Positions 56,180 to 64,000 of a DNA stretch of 64,000 nucleotides are shown here, piece by piece. A program made the translations under genes and the position numbers. The first letter of the stretch is position 1, and each line of letters starts with the position of its first letter. The notes below the pieces were generated by a model. The model was not told where the DNA came from and searched no databases. It saw nothing but the letters and a program-made list of their open reading frames with translations. Source of the stretch: Thermocoleostomius sinensis A174 (GTDB lineage: Bacteria; Cyanobacteriota; Cyanobacteriia; Elainellales; Elainellaceae); contig NZ_CP113797.1 in NCBI RefSeq assembly GCF_026802175.1, positions 5,309,026 to 5,373,025 on the forward strand. Direction: 5' to 3'.

Positions 56180-58192
56180 TTAACCGATCGCAGAAGGTTC
56201 ACTGATGGGCTGGCTATCTTGAATTGGTTCAAGCTGAGGCGGTTCTACAATGGGCATGGCAATTGTAACTGTAGTGCCGTGCCCCACACCGTCACTGTAA
56301 AGGGTGATTTGCCCACCCATCATCTCAATCAGGTTGCGAGAAATGGCCAGCCCCAACCCGGTTCCTTCAAACTTACGGGTAGTGGTGCCATCGACCATCA
56401 CAAAGGGGCGGAATAGCTTGTGCTGTTGGGTGGGGTCAATGCCAATCCCTGTGTCTTTAATGGCCATAATTACCCAAGGTTTGGAGGTAGCGCTACCCAT
56501 TTCGCTACGTTCGCCATTGCGTTCACTTAAAGGGGGATGAGTCGTCAGTTCTGTTCGGACATTAATGCTGATGCCGCCCTGATCAGTAAACTTAATAGCG
56601 TTGTAAATCACATTTAAGAGCACCTGCTTTAGCCGGGCCGGATCGGCCTGCACCAAGATCGACTCCGTTAAGGGGGTCGCAGTGAGATGCAACCCCTTTT
56701 GCTGTGCCTGCACAATTTCCAAATCGATCGCCTCCTTCAGAATCTGTCGTAGGTCGATCGTTTCAATGGTTAGAGGGAGTTTTTTCTCTTCAATCCGCTG
56801 AATATCCAAAATATCATTGATGATTTTCAGCAGGTGAATGGCTGCTTTGTCCGCTTGATCCAAAAACTCTACTTCCTCTTCGCGGGTATCGCAGCAATCA
56901 TCTTTCACTAGACGAATACAGCCGATGATGGCATTCAGCGGAGTTCTCAACTCATGGGACGTATTGGCCAAAAACTCGCTTTTGAGTTGATTAGCGGCTC
57001 GTGCTTCTTGCCAAGCAGACTCTAGCTCTTTTGCCCGTTCTTCTAAACGCCCTACCATGCTGTCAAGCACTTCCGCCAAGTTATTGAGTTCGCGAATGCG
57101 GAAGTTTTTGGGTGCTCGTTCTTGGGGATTACGCTTATGAATGCGTAGAGCATATTTGCCTAATTGCTCGATCGGCAGCGCCAAGTCTCGGGCCATATAG
57201 AGCATTGCCAACAGATGAGCAGCCAACAGCCCTGCCGTGAGAATCAGCAAGACTTGGGTAATTTCCTTTAGACCTTGTAACGCGCTATCTAGGGGTGTTA
57301 CAGACAGAACTGTCCAGGTTTGGGTAATGCCCGGAGCCGTCGTAATGTTAATCGGGCTAAATCCAGCGAGCCATTCTACTCCATCAAAATCAATGAACCC
57401 GTACAAATGGCGAGTGCCCGGTGCTCCTCGCATTGCGTTGCTTAAGATTTCTTGAAAGCGATCTTCTCCAGGCTGGTAGGAAATGTTTTGCCGCACGCGA
57501 TCGGCCATTGGATGGGCTAGAAACGTGCCGTTGGCGTCCATAATCACGGTATAGCCCTGTAGCACCCAAGGGTCTACATTTTCAATTTGTCGGATAATGG
57601 TCTGTGCCGTCAGGCTATAGCGCAGATTGCCACTAGGATCGTATACGGGAATGCCCATCACCAAATTCAATTGGCTAGTAAAGTCAGCTTGGTCGGGCGG
57701 ATTGATGCGGTTGAGAGTCAATGTGTAGAGTTGCAAGCGATCGGGAGCCGCTGTTTCCCGCCGATTGGTCCAATTGCGGGTTGAGATTGGATCAAACACC
57801 CGATTGCCACAAGTGCTGGCAATTAAGCGATTGGTGCTCAAATCTCGCAGTTGCAGGCAGCGGACATCGGTGGGTAGCTGGGGCTGTAGCTGGGTTAATA
57901 GCACCTTTGAAGAAACGGGTGAGCCAAATTGCAACGCTGCTGTTTCACTGGCGATCGCTAAGCTGGTCTGAAGGGCTTGAATTTCACTATTGATGGTTTC
58001 TGCTTTCCGCATCGCGCTCTGTTGCAGGTTAACGCGGGCTGTATTCAGCAAACTGGTACGAGCTTTGCGAAAGGTGACAGCCATCCCCAAAAACAGAATG
58101 GGAATGCTGAGTAGCAGAATCCGTAGAAGTAAAATCCGGCGAAAGGAAGACTGACCAAACATAACGATGACCACTTGATCAAGGTGAGGCAA
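56180..58192 (-). CDS. CACHE-HAMP sensor histidine kinase
   Basis: A 670-residue membrane kinase. TM1 at about 18-40, an extracytoplasmic double-CACHE-like domain (about 45-305, with VYDPSGNLRYSL and IMDANGTFLAHP), TM2 at 309-332, HAMP, a coiled coil, HisKA with His413 in NTSHELRTPLN, then HATPase with NVIYNAIKFTDQGG, DTGIGI and GTGLGLAIS. The sensed ligand is unknown; CACHE domains bind small molecules. No receiver gene is adjacent. Start is TTG behind GGAGGA with close spacing; ATG at residue 11 is an alternative. Confidence 0.92.
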   Translation of the reverse strand: MPHLDQVVIVMFGQSSFRRILLLRILLLSIPILFLGMAVTFRKARTSLLNTARVNLQQSAMRKAETINSEIQALQTSLAIASETAALQFGSPVSSKVLLTQLQPQLPTDVRCLQLRDLSTNRLIASTCGNRVFDPISTRNWTNRRETAAPDRLQLYTLTLNRINPPDQADFTSQLNLVMGIPVYDPSGNLRYSLTAQTIIRQIENVDPWVLQGYTVIMDANGTFLAHPMADRVRQNISYQPGEDRFQEILSNAMRGAPGTRHLYGFIDFDGVEWLAGFSPINITTAPGITQTWTVLSVTPLDSALQGLKEITQVLLILTAGLLAAHLLAMLYMARDLALPIEQLGKYALRIHKRNPQERAPKNFRIRELNNLAEVLDSMVGRLEERAKELESAWQEARAANQLKSEFLANTSHELRTPLNAIIGCIRLVKDDCCDTREEEVEFLDQADKAAIHLLKIINDILDIQRIEEKKLPLTIETIDLRQILKEAIDLEIVQAQQKGLHLTATPLTESILVQADPARLKQVLLNVIYNAIKFTDQGGISINVRTELTTHPPLSERNGERSEMGSATSKPWVIMAIKDTGIGIDPTQQHKLFRPFVMVDGTTTRKFEGTGLGLAISRNLIEMMGGQITLYSDGVGHGTTVTIAMPIVEPPQLEPIQDSQPISEPSAIG

Positions 58193-58458
58193 TATCCTCC
58201 AAAAAGAAGATAAACCCGCGTACTTTAAACAGTAGAGTAATATTCAAATTACTCTTCATAAGTAGAGATTAATACCCATTTGTCTTAGATGAGGGATACT
58301 TCTACGGATGAGCGTCTGTTCTTAAAGGATTCTTCATTTACATCAGCCAATCTTAGATTTTAAGCGAATCATTGAGAATTACTCCTGACTAGCCTGTTTT
58401 AAACTCCAAGCCCTGGGATGGAAATTCTGACGGCGATGTCCCCCATATTTTTATCTCT

Positions 58459-59139
58459 ATGCGTCCTCATACAACCGTTGTTTTAGCAATGAGTGCCGAC
58501 GGCAAAATAGCAGATGCTTGGCGATCGGCGGCTCGGTTTGGCTCTACGGCAGACAAACGTCATCTAGAAGCGCAAGTTGCCCAAGTAGACGGAGTGCTAT
58601 TTGGAGCGGAAACCTTGCGGGCCTATGGAACCACGCTCAGGGTATCTCAGCCGGATTTGCTTCAGCAACGGCAGCACCAAGGGCGGCCTCCTCAACCCAC
58701 TCATATTGTTTGTTCACGATCGGCTCAACTCAACCCGGACTTTCCGTTCTTTCGACAAGCGGTTCCCCGATGGTTAATTACGACCACCGCCGGAGCCAAA
58801 CTGTGGTCATGTCGCCCTGAGTTCGATCGTATTCTCGCTCCATTTCCACCGAATGCGCAACTAAACTGGGTCTTAATTCTCGAACAACTCGCTGAGCTAG
58901 AACTTAAAACCCTGGCAGTTCTGGGTGGAGGACAACTAGTTGCCTCCCTACTAGCAGCCGAATGTATCGATGAACTCTGGCTCACCGTATGTCCCCTGAT
59001 TCTAGGTGGCACGAATGCCCCGACTCCGGTAGCGGGTGATGGGTTCCCTGCGAAGCTAGCTCCCCGTTTAAACTTGCTATCTGTTCACACCCTAGATCAC
59101 GAAGTTCTGCTGCATTATTCTGTGAAACGAGAATCCTAA
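58459..59139 (+). CDS. RibD C-terminal domain / dihydrofolate reductase-like protein
   Basis: A 226-residue reductase of the RibD_C fold: TTVVLAMSADGKIAD, GVLFGAETLRAYG, HIVCSRSAQLNPDFPFF, VLGGGQLVASLLAAECIDELWLTVCPLILGG. RibD-type enzymes reduce the ribosyl side chain of a pyrimidine intermediate in riboflavin synthesis using NADPH. No deaminase domain is attached, so it is either the separate reductase or a related enzyme. Neighbours are unrelated to riboflavin. Confidence 0.88.
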   Translation: MRPHTTVVLAMSADGKIADAWRSAARFGSTADKRHLEAQVAQVDGVLFGAETLRAYGTTLRVSQPDLLQQRQHQGRPPQPTHIVCSRSAQLNPDFPFFRQAVPRWLITTTAGAKLWSCRPEFDRILAPFPPNAQLNWVLILEQLAELELKTLAVLGGGQLVASLLAAECIDELWLTVCPLILGGTNAPTPVAGDGFPAKLAPRLNLLSVHTLDHEVLLHYSVKRES

Positions 59140-59309
59140 CAAGCTTCCTTCCACCTTCCCTGCCCCTGAATTTCCCATCTCTCTTCTACTTGTTTCCAAT
59201 GGTAGAAGCTACTGCATTATCTGCCTATGTCTCTCGAGCGATGGTGACTTGACAGATACCCATTACTGTAGCAGTGGGACACAAATATTAACGAAACTGC
59301 TATTCTATT

Positions 59310-60833
59310 ATGGTACAACTTGCAGGAAAGCCTATTTCTTACTGGATTGATTCAACTCCTACGAATAATTTCCCAACGTTGGTGCGGGAAACCTTTGAAG
59401 GCGTGTCGGTAGACGTTGCGATCGTGGGAGCGGGTATTGCTGGAATTACAGCGGCTTACCAACTGAAACAAGCTGGCAAAACTGTCGCTGTACTGGAAGC
59501 TGATCAAATTTCTGTCGGAACCAGTGGTCACACGACTGCTAAAGTTACCTCACTGCATCAGCTAATCTATGCAGATTTGATCAAGCAAATTGGCGAAGCC
59601 AAAGCCCGCTTGTATGCCGAATCGAACCAAGCGGCGGTAGAGTGGGTTGCATCGCTAGTGGAGAACGAGCAGATTGATTGTGACTTCAGTCGCCAAAGCA
59701 CATTCACCTTTGCTGAGTCAGAAGCAACTCTCTCTGAGGTCAAAGACGAAGTGGAAGCAGCCGTCACATTAGGATTGCCGGCTTCCTTTGTTACTGAGAC
59801 TACGTTGCCTTTTCCAATTGTCGGAGCCGTCAAGTTTGATAACCAGGCGCAGTTTCATTCACGCAAATATTTACTACATTTGGCCAAGACCATCGACGGA
59901 GATGGCAGTTACGTGTTTGAAAAAACCCGAGTGCAGCAGGTAGAAGAAGGCGATCCCTGCCAGGTGATCACTGATCAAGGAGTGGTGAGTGCTAAGGATG
60001 TCTTGGTTACGACCAATGCTCCGATTTTGGATCAAGGCTTATTCTTTGCCAAAACCTATGCCAAGCGCTCTTACATTATTGGGGCACGCATCTCGCCCGA
60101 TCGCGCTCCACAAGGGATGTTTATTGGTACTGGGCAAAATTATCGATCGATTCGTACCACTCCCTTCAACGGCGATTTGTTACTGTTAATTGGTGGCGAA
60201 GGGCACAAAGTGGGCAGTACCTCTGACACCGAAGAGAAGTATCAGAAGTTGGAGGACTATGCTCGATCGCGGTTTGGCGTCGAAACTATTGACTATCGCT
60301 GGTCTACGCAGGATCTTGTGTCCTTCGATCGGTTGCCCTTTATTGGCAAGTTAACTCCGTTCAATCAGCATGTTTACGTTGCGACTGGGTTTAGCCTTTG
60401 GGGGATGAGCAACGGTACCCTGTCAGGGCTGTTGCTTGCTGACACGATTTTAGGTCAAGAAAACCGCTGGGCTGAGCTTTACGATGCCACCCGCGCAACA
60501 CCCTTTGTGAAGCCACAATCGCTGAAGGAAAACATCGATGTAGGAGTGCACTGGATCGGCGATCGGCTGAAAGGATTACGGCACCAATCCTTTGATGATG
60601 TGGCAGTCGGGGACGGTAAGCTGGTGACGATCAAGGGCAAACAGATTGCAGCGTATCGAGACGAAACGGGCACATTGCACGCAGTTTCTGCAACGTGTAC
60701 TCACCTTGGCTGTATTGTTAATTGGAACAGCGCTGAGAAAAGTTGGGATTGTCCTTGCCACGGGGGGCGGTTTGACTGTGATGGCAAGGTACTACATGGC
60801 CCACCGATTAAAGATTTAGAACCGTACTCTTAG
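59310..60833 (+). CDS. FAD-dependent oxidoreductase with C-terminal Rieske domain
   Basis: A 507-residue fusion. Residues about 36-400 form a DAO-type FAD domain (VDVAIVGAGIAGITAAYQLK near the start and YVATGFSLWGMSNGTL near the end). The last 100 residues are a Rieske [2Fe-2S] domain with CTHLGCIV and CPCHGGRFDCDGKVLHGPP. This architecture occurs in bacilli and cyanobacteria; the substrate is unknown. Electron transfer between flavin and cluster is inferred. Converges with the DUF6671 gene at 32 bases. Confidence 0.92.
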   Translation: MVQLAGKPISYWIDSTPTNNFPTLVRETFEGVSVDVAIVGAGIAGITAAYQLKQAGKTVAVLEADQISVGTSGHTTAKVTSLHQLIYADLIKQIGEAKARLYAESNQAAVEWVASLVENEQIDCDFSRQSTFTFAESEATLSEVKDEVEAAVTLGLPASFVTETTLPFPIVGAVKFDNQAQFHSRKYLLHLAKTIDGDGSYVFEKTRVQQVEEGDPCQVITDQGVVSAKDVLVTTNAPILDQGLFFAKTYAKRSYIIGARISPDRAPQGMFIGTGQNYRSIRTTPFNGDLLLLIGGEGHKVGSTSDTEEKYQKLEDYARSRFGVETIDYRWSTQDLVSFDRLPFIGKLTPFNQHVYVATGFSLWGMSNGTLSGLLLADTILGQENRWAELYDATRATPFVKPQSLKENIDVGVHWIGDRLKGLRHQSFDDVAVGDGKLVTIKGKQIAAYRDETGTLHAVSATCTHLGCIVNWNSAEKSWDCPCHGGRFDCDGKVLHGPPIKDLEPYS

Positions 60834-60865
60834 GTTTGGTTCTGCGGCGATAACAGCAAAGGCAT

Positions 60866-61729
60866 CTAGGGATTGCACAATGCACACTGAGCCGGATCAG
60901 CCGCCGTTTTGCCATCGGGATACAACAACGATCGCTGAAAGCCACAGTATTGACAGCCATAAATTGCCTGTAGCGTCAGATCAGTGGGGGAACCGCACCA
61001 TTCGCAGGGCAAGCCACCTTGACGCTCAACCACATCAAAACCGGGATACCGACACTGGGGGCAGCGTTGCTTTAGTTTGCGAACGAGATCGCGAGTCGCA
61101 TCGCCTATCACCTGCATTCGAGTGGGATTATGCATCGCTCGCATATCCGTTTCCAGCCATGCCTGCCCGAACTGCTCCAGTGTGCGCTTGACAATCTCAA
61201 TCAACTCAGCTTCCTGGTGAATGCCTTTGACGATTGTCTCTGATTGAATTCGATCGGCGTCAGACATCACCACTAATCCGTGGTCTGGAAATCCTGCTTT
61301 TTGGGCAAACTCTAGGGCCGTATTGAGATCAAACACCAATTGATGGCGAAAGTTGGTCTGAGTGGACACGGTTTCGCCCACCAATTCCAGACCATGCTCT
61401 GCATCAATCAAAATTACAAGTTCGCGATTGCAAGCCAGATAGGGCAGCAGCGGATGTGGGCTGAACGTACCTTCGCTGGCTAGCGCCAATGAATGTCCCG
61501 TGAGATCGATCGCCGCCTTTGCTTTCAGGCGAGCCGCCTCCAGTTGTGTCCCTGGTCGATCGATCTCACGGGTAAAGGTGCCAAATTGATCCGTGTTTAA
61601 ACTTGCGACCTGAAGTTGCAGTCCGACTTCCGTCAACAAAATGGGAGCCATGACCGTTTCTTTTTGGTGCATACTGGCCAACACTCCCACTCTGCCATCG
61701 AAGGAAATTGGATAGGGGAACTCAATCAT
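60866..61729 (-). CDS. DUF6671 family protein coupled to nrtD
   Basis: A 287-residue soluble protein. The N-terminal 200 residues form an alpha/beta domain (VGVLASMHQKETVMAPIL, LASEGTFSPHP, LVVMSDAD). The C-terminal 70 residues carry four CxxC pairs (CPQC, CEWC, CQYC, CALC), two zinc-ribbon-like units. Its ATG shares the A of the nrtD stop (TAATG), so translation is coupled to the nitrate transporter. Role unknown; in many cyanobacteria narB lies at this position. Confidence 0.8.
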   Translation of the reverse strand: MIEFPYPISFDGRVGVLASMHQKETVMAPILLTEVGLQLQVASLNTDQFGTFTREIDRPGTQLEAARLKAKAAIDLTGHSLALASEGTFSPHPLLPYLACNRELVILIDAEHGLELVGETVSTQTNFRHQLVFDLNTALEFAQKAGFPDHGLVVMSDADRIQSETIVKGIHQEAELIEIVKRTLEQFGQAWLETDMRAMHNPTRMQVIGDATRDLVRKLKQRCPQCRYPGFDVVERQGGLPCEWCGSPTDLTLQAIYGCQYCGFQRSLLYPDGKTAADPAQCALCNP

Positions 61730-62685
61730 TACTCATCATCATGGGCAAAACGATTATAGAGATAATCTAAGATATAGTTCCGCAGTTTGTAAAATTCAGG
61801 GTCTTCCATAATCCGTCCCCGATCGCGAGGACGAGGAAAGGGAATATCAATAATTTCGCCAATGGTGGCGGCTGGCCCATTAGTCATCATCACCAAGCGA
61901 TCGGCCAAAAACAGAGCCTCATCAATATCGTGCGTAATCATCAGTACAGTACAGCGATGATCATTCCAAATCTTCAGCAATTCTTCTTGCAGTTCTTCCT
62001 TGGTGATGGCATCGAGTGCGCCAAAGGGTTCATCCAAAATCAATACTTCTGGACGAATCGCCAACGCACGGGCAATTGAGACACGCTGTTTCATCCCGCC
62101 CGATAGTTGACCAGGACGCTTGTGGGCTGCTTCCGATAGCCCCACTAAATGCAGATGCTCTCGCGTGATTTGCTTCTTCTCGGCTTCTGATTTTTGCGGA
62201 TGCACCGAGTCTACGGCTAAGTAAACATTCTCGTAAGCCGTGAGCCAAGGCAACAGGGCATAGCCTTGAAACACAACCATTCGATCGGGACCAGGAGAGG
62301 TAATTTTTTTACCGTTTAACGTCACAACACCGCTACTGGGTTTGGAGAAGCCTCCTACCATATTGAGTAAGGTAGTTTTACCACAGCCAGAGTGACCAAT
62401 GACGCAGATAAACTCGCCTGCTTGTACGCTAAGATTAATGTCTTCCAAAACCACATAGTCACCCTTTGGAGTGGGGTAGATTTTAGAAACACCATCAATC
62501 GTAAGGAAGGCATCTGAAGCAGGAGCCAAAGCAGTCCGAGACCGATCGCGAGGCTGAGCATTGAGAACAGAGAGGGCTTCTTGACTGGAAGGTTGAGCGT
62601 GCAGCGAATTACGAATAGACGAGCGATTAGAATCGGACGAAAAGGCAACGGAATGGTTATTGAGGTTCATGCGTTTCAGGTTCAT
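61729..62685 (-). CDS. nrtD: Nitrate ABC transporter ATP-binding protein NrtD
   Basis: One of two ATPase subunits of the NrtABCD nitrate/nitrite importer. 318 residues: a variable N-terminal extension of about 60 residues, then Walker A GHSGCGKTT, signature LSGGMKQR, Walker B VLILDEPFGALD and the switch histidine THDIDEA. Unlike NrtC it has no substrate-binding-like tail. It follows nrtC by 65 bases. Expression of this operon is usually NtcA-controlled, but the promoter lies outside the window. Confidence 0.93.
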   Translation of the reverse strand: MNLKRMNLNNHSVAFSSDSNRSSIRNSLHAQPSSQEALSVLNAQPRDRSRTALAPASDAFLTIDGVSKIYPTPKGDYVVLEDINLSVQAGEFICVIGHSGCGKTTLLNMVGGFSKPSSGVVTLNGKKITSPGPDRMVVFQGYALLPWLTAYENVYLAVDSVHPQKSEAEKKQITREHLHLVGLSEAAHKRPGQLSGGMKQRVSIARALAIRPEVLILDEPFGALDAITKEELQEELLKIWNDHRCTVLMITHDIDEALFLADRLVMMTNGPAATIGEIIDIPFPRPRDRGRIMEDPEFYKLRNYILDYLYNRFAHDDE

Positions 62686-62750
62686 GAGGATTATCCAAAG
62701 TAAGACAGAAGTGAGAATGACTAAAGATAGCTAGCGGCTCAGAGACGTCA

Positions 62751-64000
62751 CTAAGCAGATTTAGGCGTACGATTGTCTAAAATGACGTCAGCAACACTGA
62801 AATCATGTTTGATAGATAACTGATTGAGATACCCGATCGGATCATCCGCGCTGAAAGTGGTGCCATCAAATAGCTGAATTGGTCCGCGACTGTAAGTGAT
62901 TTCGGTTAAACCCAATTCTCGGGCGGCCGTACTGAAGATGTTGACACGACAAACTCGCTCCAAAATTTCCACCCAGTTGCGCGGAAATGGTACATCCCCC
63001 CATCGCGCCATTTGTGCCATCATCCACAGGTGCTCGGTACGGCTAGGACGATTGACACCTTGTCCATAAAATTGGTGGTGCGCATATTCCCGTGGCGACG
63101 GATGCAGGCTGCACACATGGGGATTGGGATCGCCCAAGTAGATGTAAGACAAATCTGTCCCCAAATACTCGCGTCGTGACAAAATTTCGCGAATCTCTTC
63201 GTGATTGGCTTCGTCCATGCAGTAGGCACAGGCTTCCAACAGCGCTTTAACCAAAGCAATGTGCGTATTGGGATAGGACTGGGCCCAGTCTTCCCGGACC
63301 CCTAACACTTTACCGGGATGTCCGTTCCACACTTCCAGATCGGTAGCGATCGTGTAGCCAATCCCCTCCACAGCGGCCCGTACATTCCAGGGTTCACCGA
63401 CGCAATACCCATCAATATTTCCCGCTTGCAAATTAGCAATCATTTGCGCTGGTGGAATGGTGGACAGTTCTACATTGCGATCGGGGTGAATCCCACCTGC
63501 GGCGAGCCAGTAGCGTAACAGCAAATTGTGCATCGACGCGGGATGAACGACTCCGAAGGTATGGCGCTTGTCGGAGGTTTCTAATAGCAAATGCTTGAGG
63601 TTTTGCAAGGTATGAATACCCTGATCGTAGAAGCGTTTATCAAGGGTAATAGCGTTACCATTACGGGTTAAGGTGAGGGCGGACACAACAGGCAGCGGTG
63701 TACCATCCATACCCCCCAGCGTTAACCAAATTGGCATTCCGGCTGGCATTTGGGCTGCATCGAGATAGCCTCCAGCGATTCCATCTTGAATGCCACGCCA
63801 ACTCGCTTCGCGCACCAACGACACTTCATCTAAACCGTGATGCGTAAAGAATCCCTTTTCTTTGGCCACCGCCAACGGTGCACAGGCTGTCAATGGCACA
63901 AAGCCAATATCCAGATTCACCTTTTCCAACCCATGACGAGCGATCGCTCCCTGCTTACCAGCCCGCAGTTTCTTGATTTGCTTTTGCTGATTGAGAAAAT
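62751..64000 (-). CDS. nrtC: Nitrate ABC transporter ATPase NrtC, C-terminal part (cut by the window edge)
   Basis: The open frame continues off the right edge; the visible 416 codons are the linker (FLNQQKQIKKLRAGKQG) and the NrtA-like regulatory domain, beginning LEKVNLDIGFVPLTACAPLA. That domain, with YCVGEPWNVRAAVEGIGYT and DLSYIYLGDP, senses nitrate and mediates ammonium-promoted inhibition in the Synechococcus protein. The N-terminal ATPase half must lie beyond position 64000. Confidence 0.92.
   Translation of the reverse strand, partial: FLNQQKQIKKLRAGKQGAIARHGLEKVNLDIGFVPLTACAPLAVAKEKGFFTHHGLDEVSLVREASWRGIQDGIAGGYLDAAQMPAGMPIWLTLGGMDGTPLPVVSALTLTRNGNAITLDKRFYDQGIHTLQNLKHLLLETSDKRHTFGVVHPASMHNLLLRYWLAAGGIHPDRNVELSTIPPAQMIANLQAGNIDGYCVGEPWNVRAAVEGIGYTIATDLEVWNGHPGKVLGVREDWAQSYPNTHIALVKALLEACAYCMDEANHEEIREILSRREYLGTDLSYIYLGDPNPHVCSLHPSPREYAHHQFYGQGVNRPSRTEHLWMMAQMARWGDVPFPRNWVEILERVCRVNIFSTAARELGLTEITYSRGPIQLFDGTTFSADDPIGYLNQLSIKHDFSVADVILDNRTPKSA

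Noticed and set aside
1-64000. CRISPR arrays, tRNA and rRNA genes
   Set aside because: No regularly spaced repeat of 25-40 bases, no tRNA cloverleaf with a GGTTCRA arm and no rRNA core sequence was found by eye; a tRNA and CRISPR scan would settle this.

Overview
The window is chromosomal DNA from a cyanobacterium. It carries allophycocyanin genes (apcA, apcB, apcC), the small photosystem II and cytochrome b6f subunits psb30 and petL, the NDH-1 genes ndhF and ndhD, a cyanobacterial type nitrate transporter (nrtC, nrtD), and many copies of the HIP1 octamer GCGATCGC and its core CGATCG. Heptamer tandem repeats and glycosyltransferases resembling the hormogonium polysaccharide (Hps) enzymes suggest a filamentous species, perhaps Leptolyngbya-like; that placement is inference. 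No rRNA, tRNA, CRISPR array or prophage was seen.

Layout. 1-6.7 kb: a secreted TPR-CHAT protease-like protein, an internally deleted IS5-family element with intact ends, lipA, a response regulator and a DUF427 protein. 6.8-13 kb: the rimP-nusA-ylxR-infB translation/transcription operon on the minus strand. 13-18.7 kb: a membrane protein, a hydrolase, an aquaporin with an altered pore residue, a receiver-only regulator and a stand-alone AAA-like ATPase. 18.7-27.7 kb: a co-directional minus-strand run of envelope genes (DUF1400-C45 fusion, DUF3124 lipoprotein, YihY/BrkB, MFS exporter, a broken lipoprotein gene, CtpE-like P-type ATPase). 27.7-31.9 kb: an mscS relic, a 66-aa protein, petL, a MITE-like repeat, a CYTH protein, a ceramidase-like membrane protein, mscL and a possible CpcS-like lyase.

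32-41.6 kb: a HpsE-like glycosyltransferase divergent from apcABC (with a clear terminator), ftsW, a 49-aa membrane peptide, an unknown 419-aa protein, then an acetyltransferase and two more glycosyltransferases. 41.7-47.8 kb: type II NADH dehydrogenase, a lipoprotein, a processive membrane glycosyltransferase, rsmB and a small membrane protein. 47.9-55 kb: ndhF-ndhD, a cyanobacterial unknown, two half-size GDT1/TMEM165 transporters, a cysteine-cluster protein and psb30. 55-64 kb: prs, a CACHE-type histidine kinase, a RibD-like reductase, a FAD/Rieske oxidoreductase, and the end of the nitrate transport operon, where nrtD overlaps a DUF6671 gene and nrtC runs off the right edge.

The most notable items are the cysteine in place of the selectivity-filter arginine of the aquaporin, the double-DUF1400/C45 fusion at the head of an envelope gene run, the DUF6671 gene joined to nrtD by a TAATG overlap, two genes in decay whose lesions can be read directly, and two plus-strand terminators with no gene in front of them, which may mark small RNAs.
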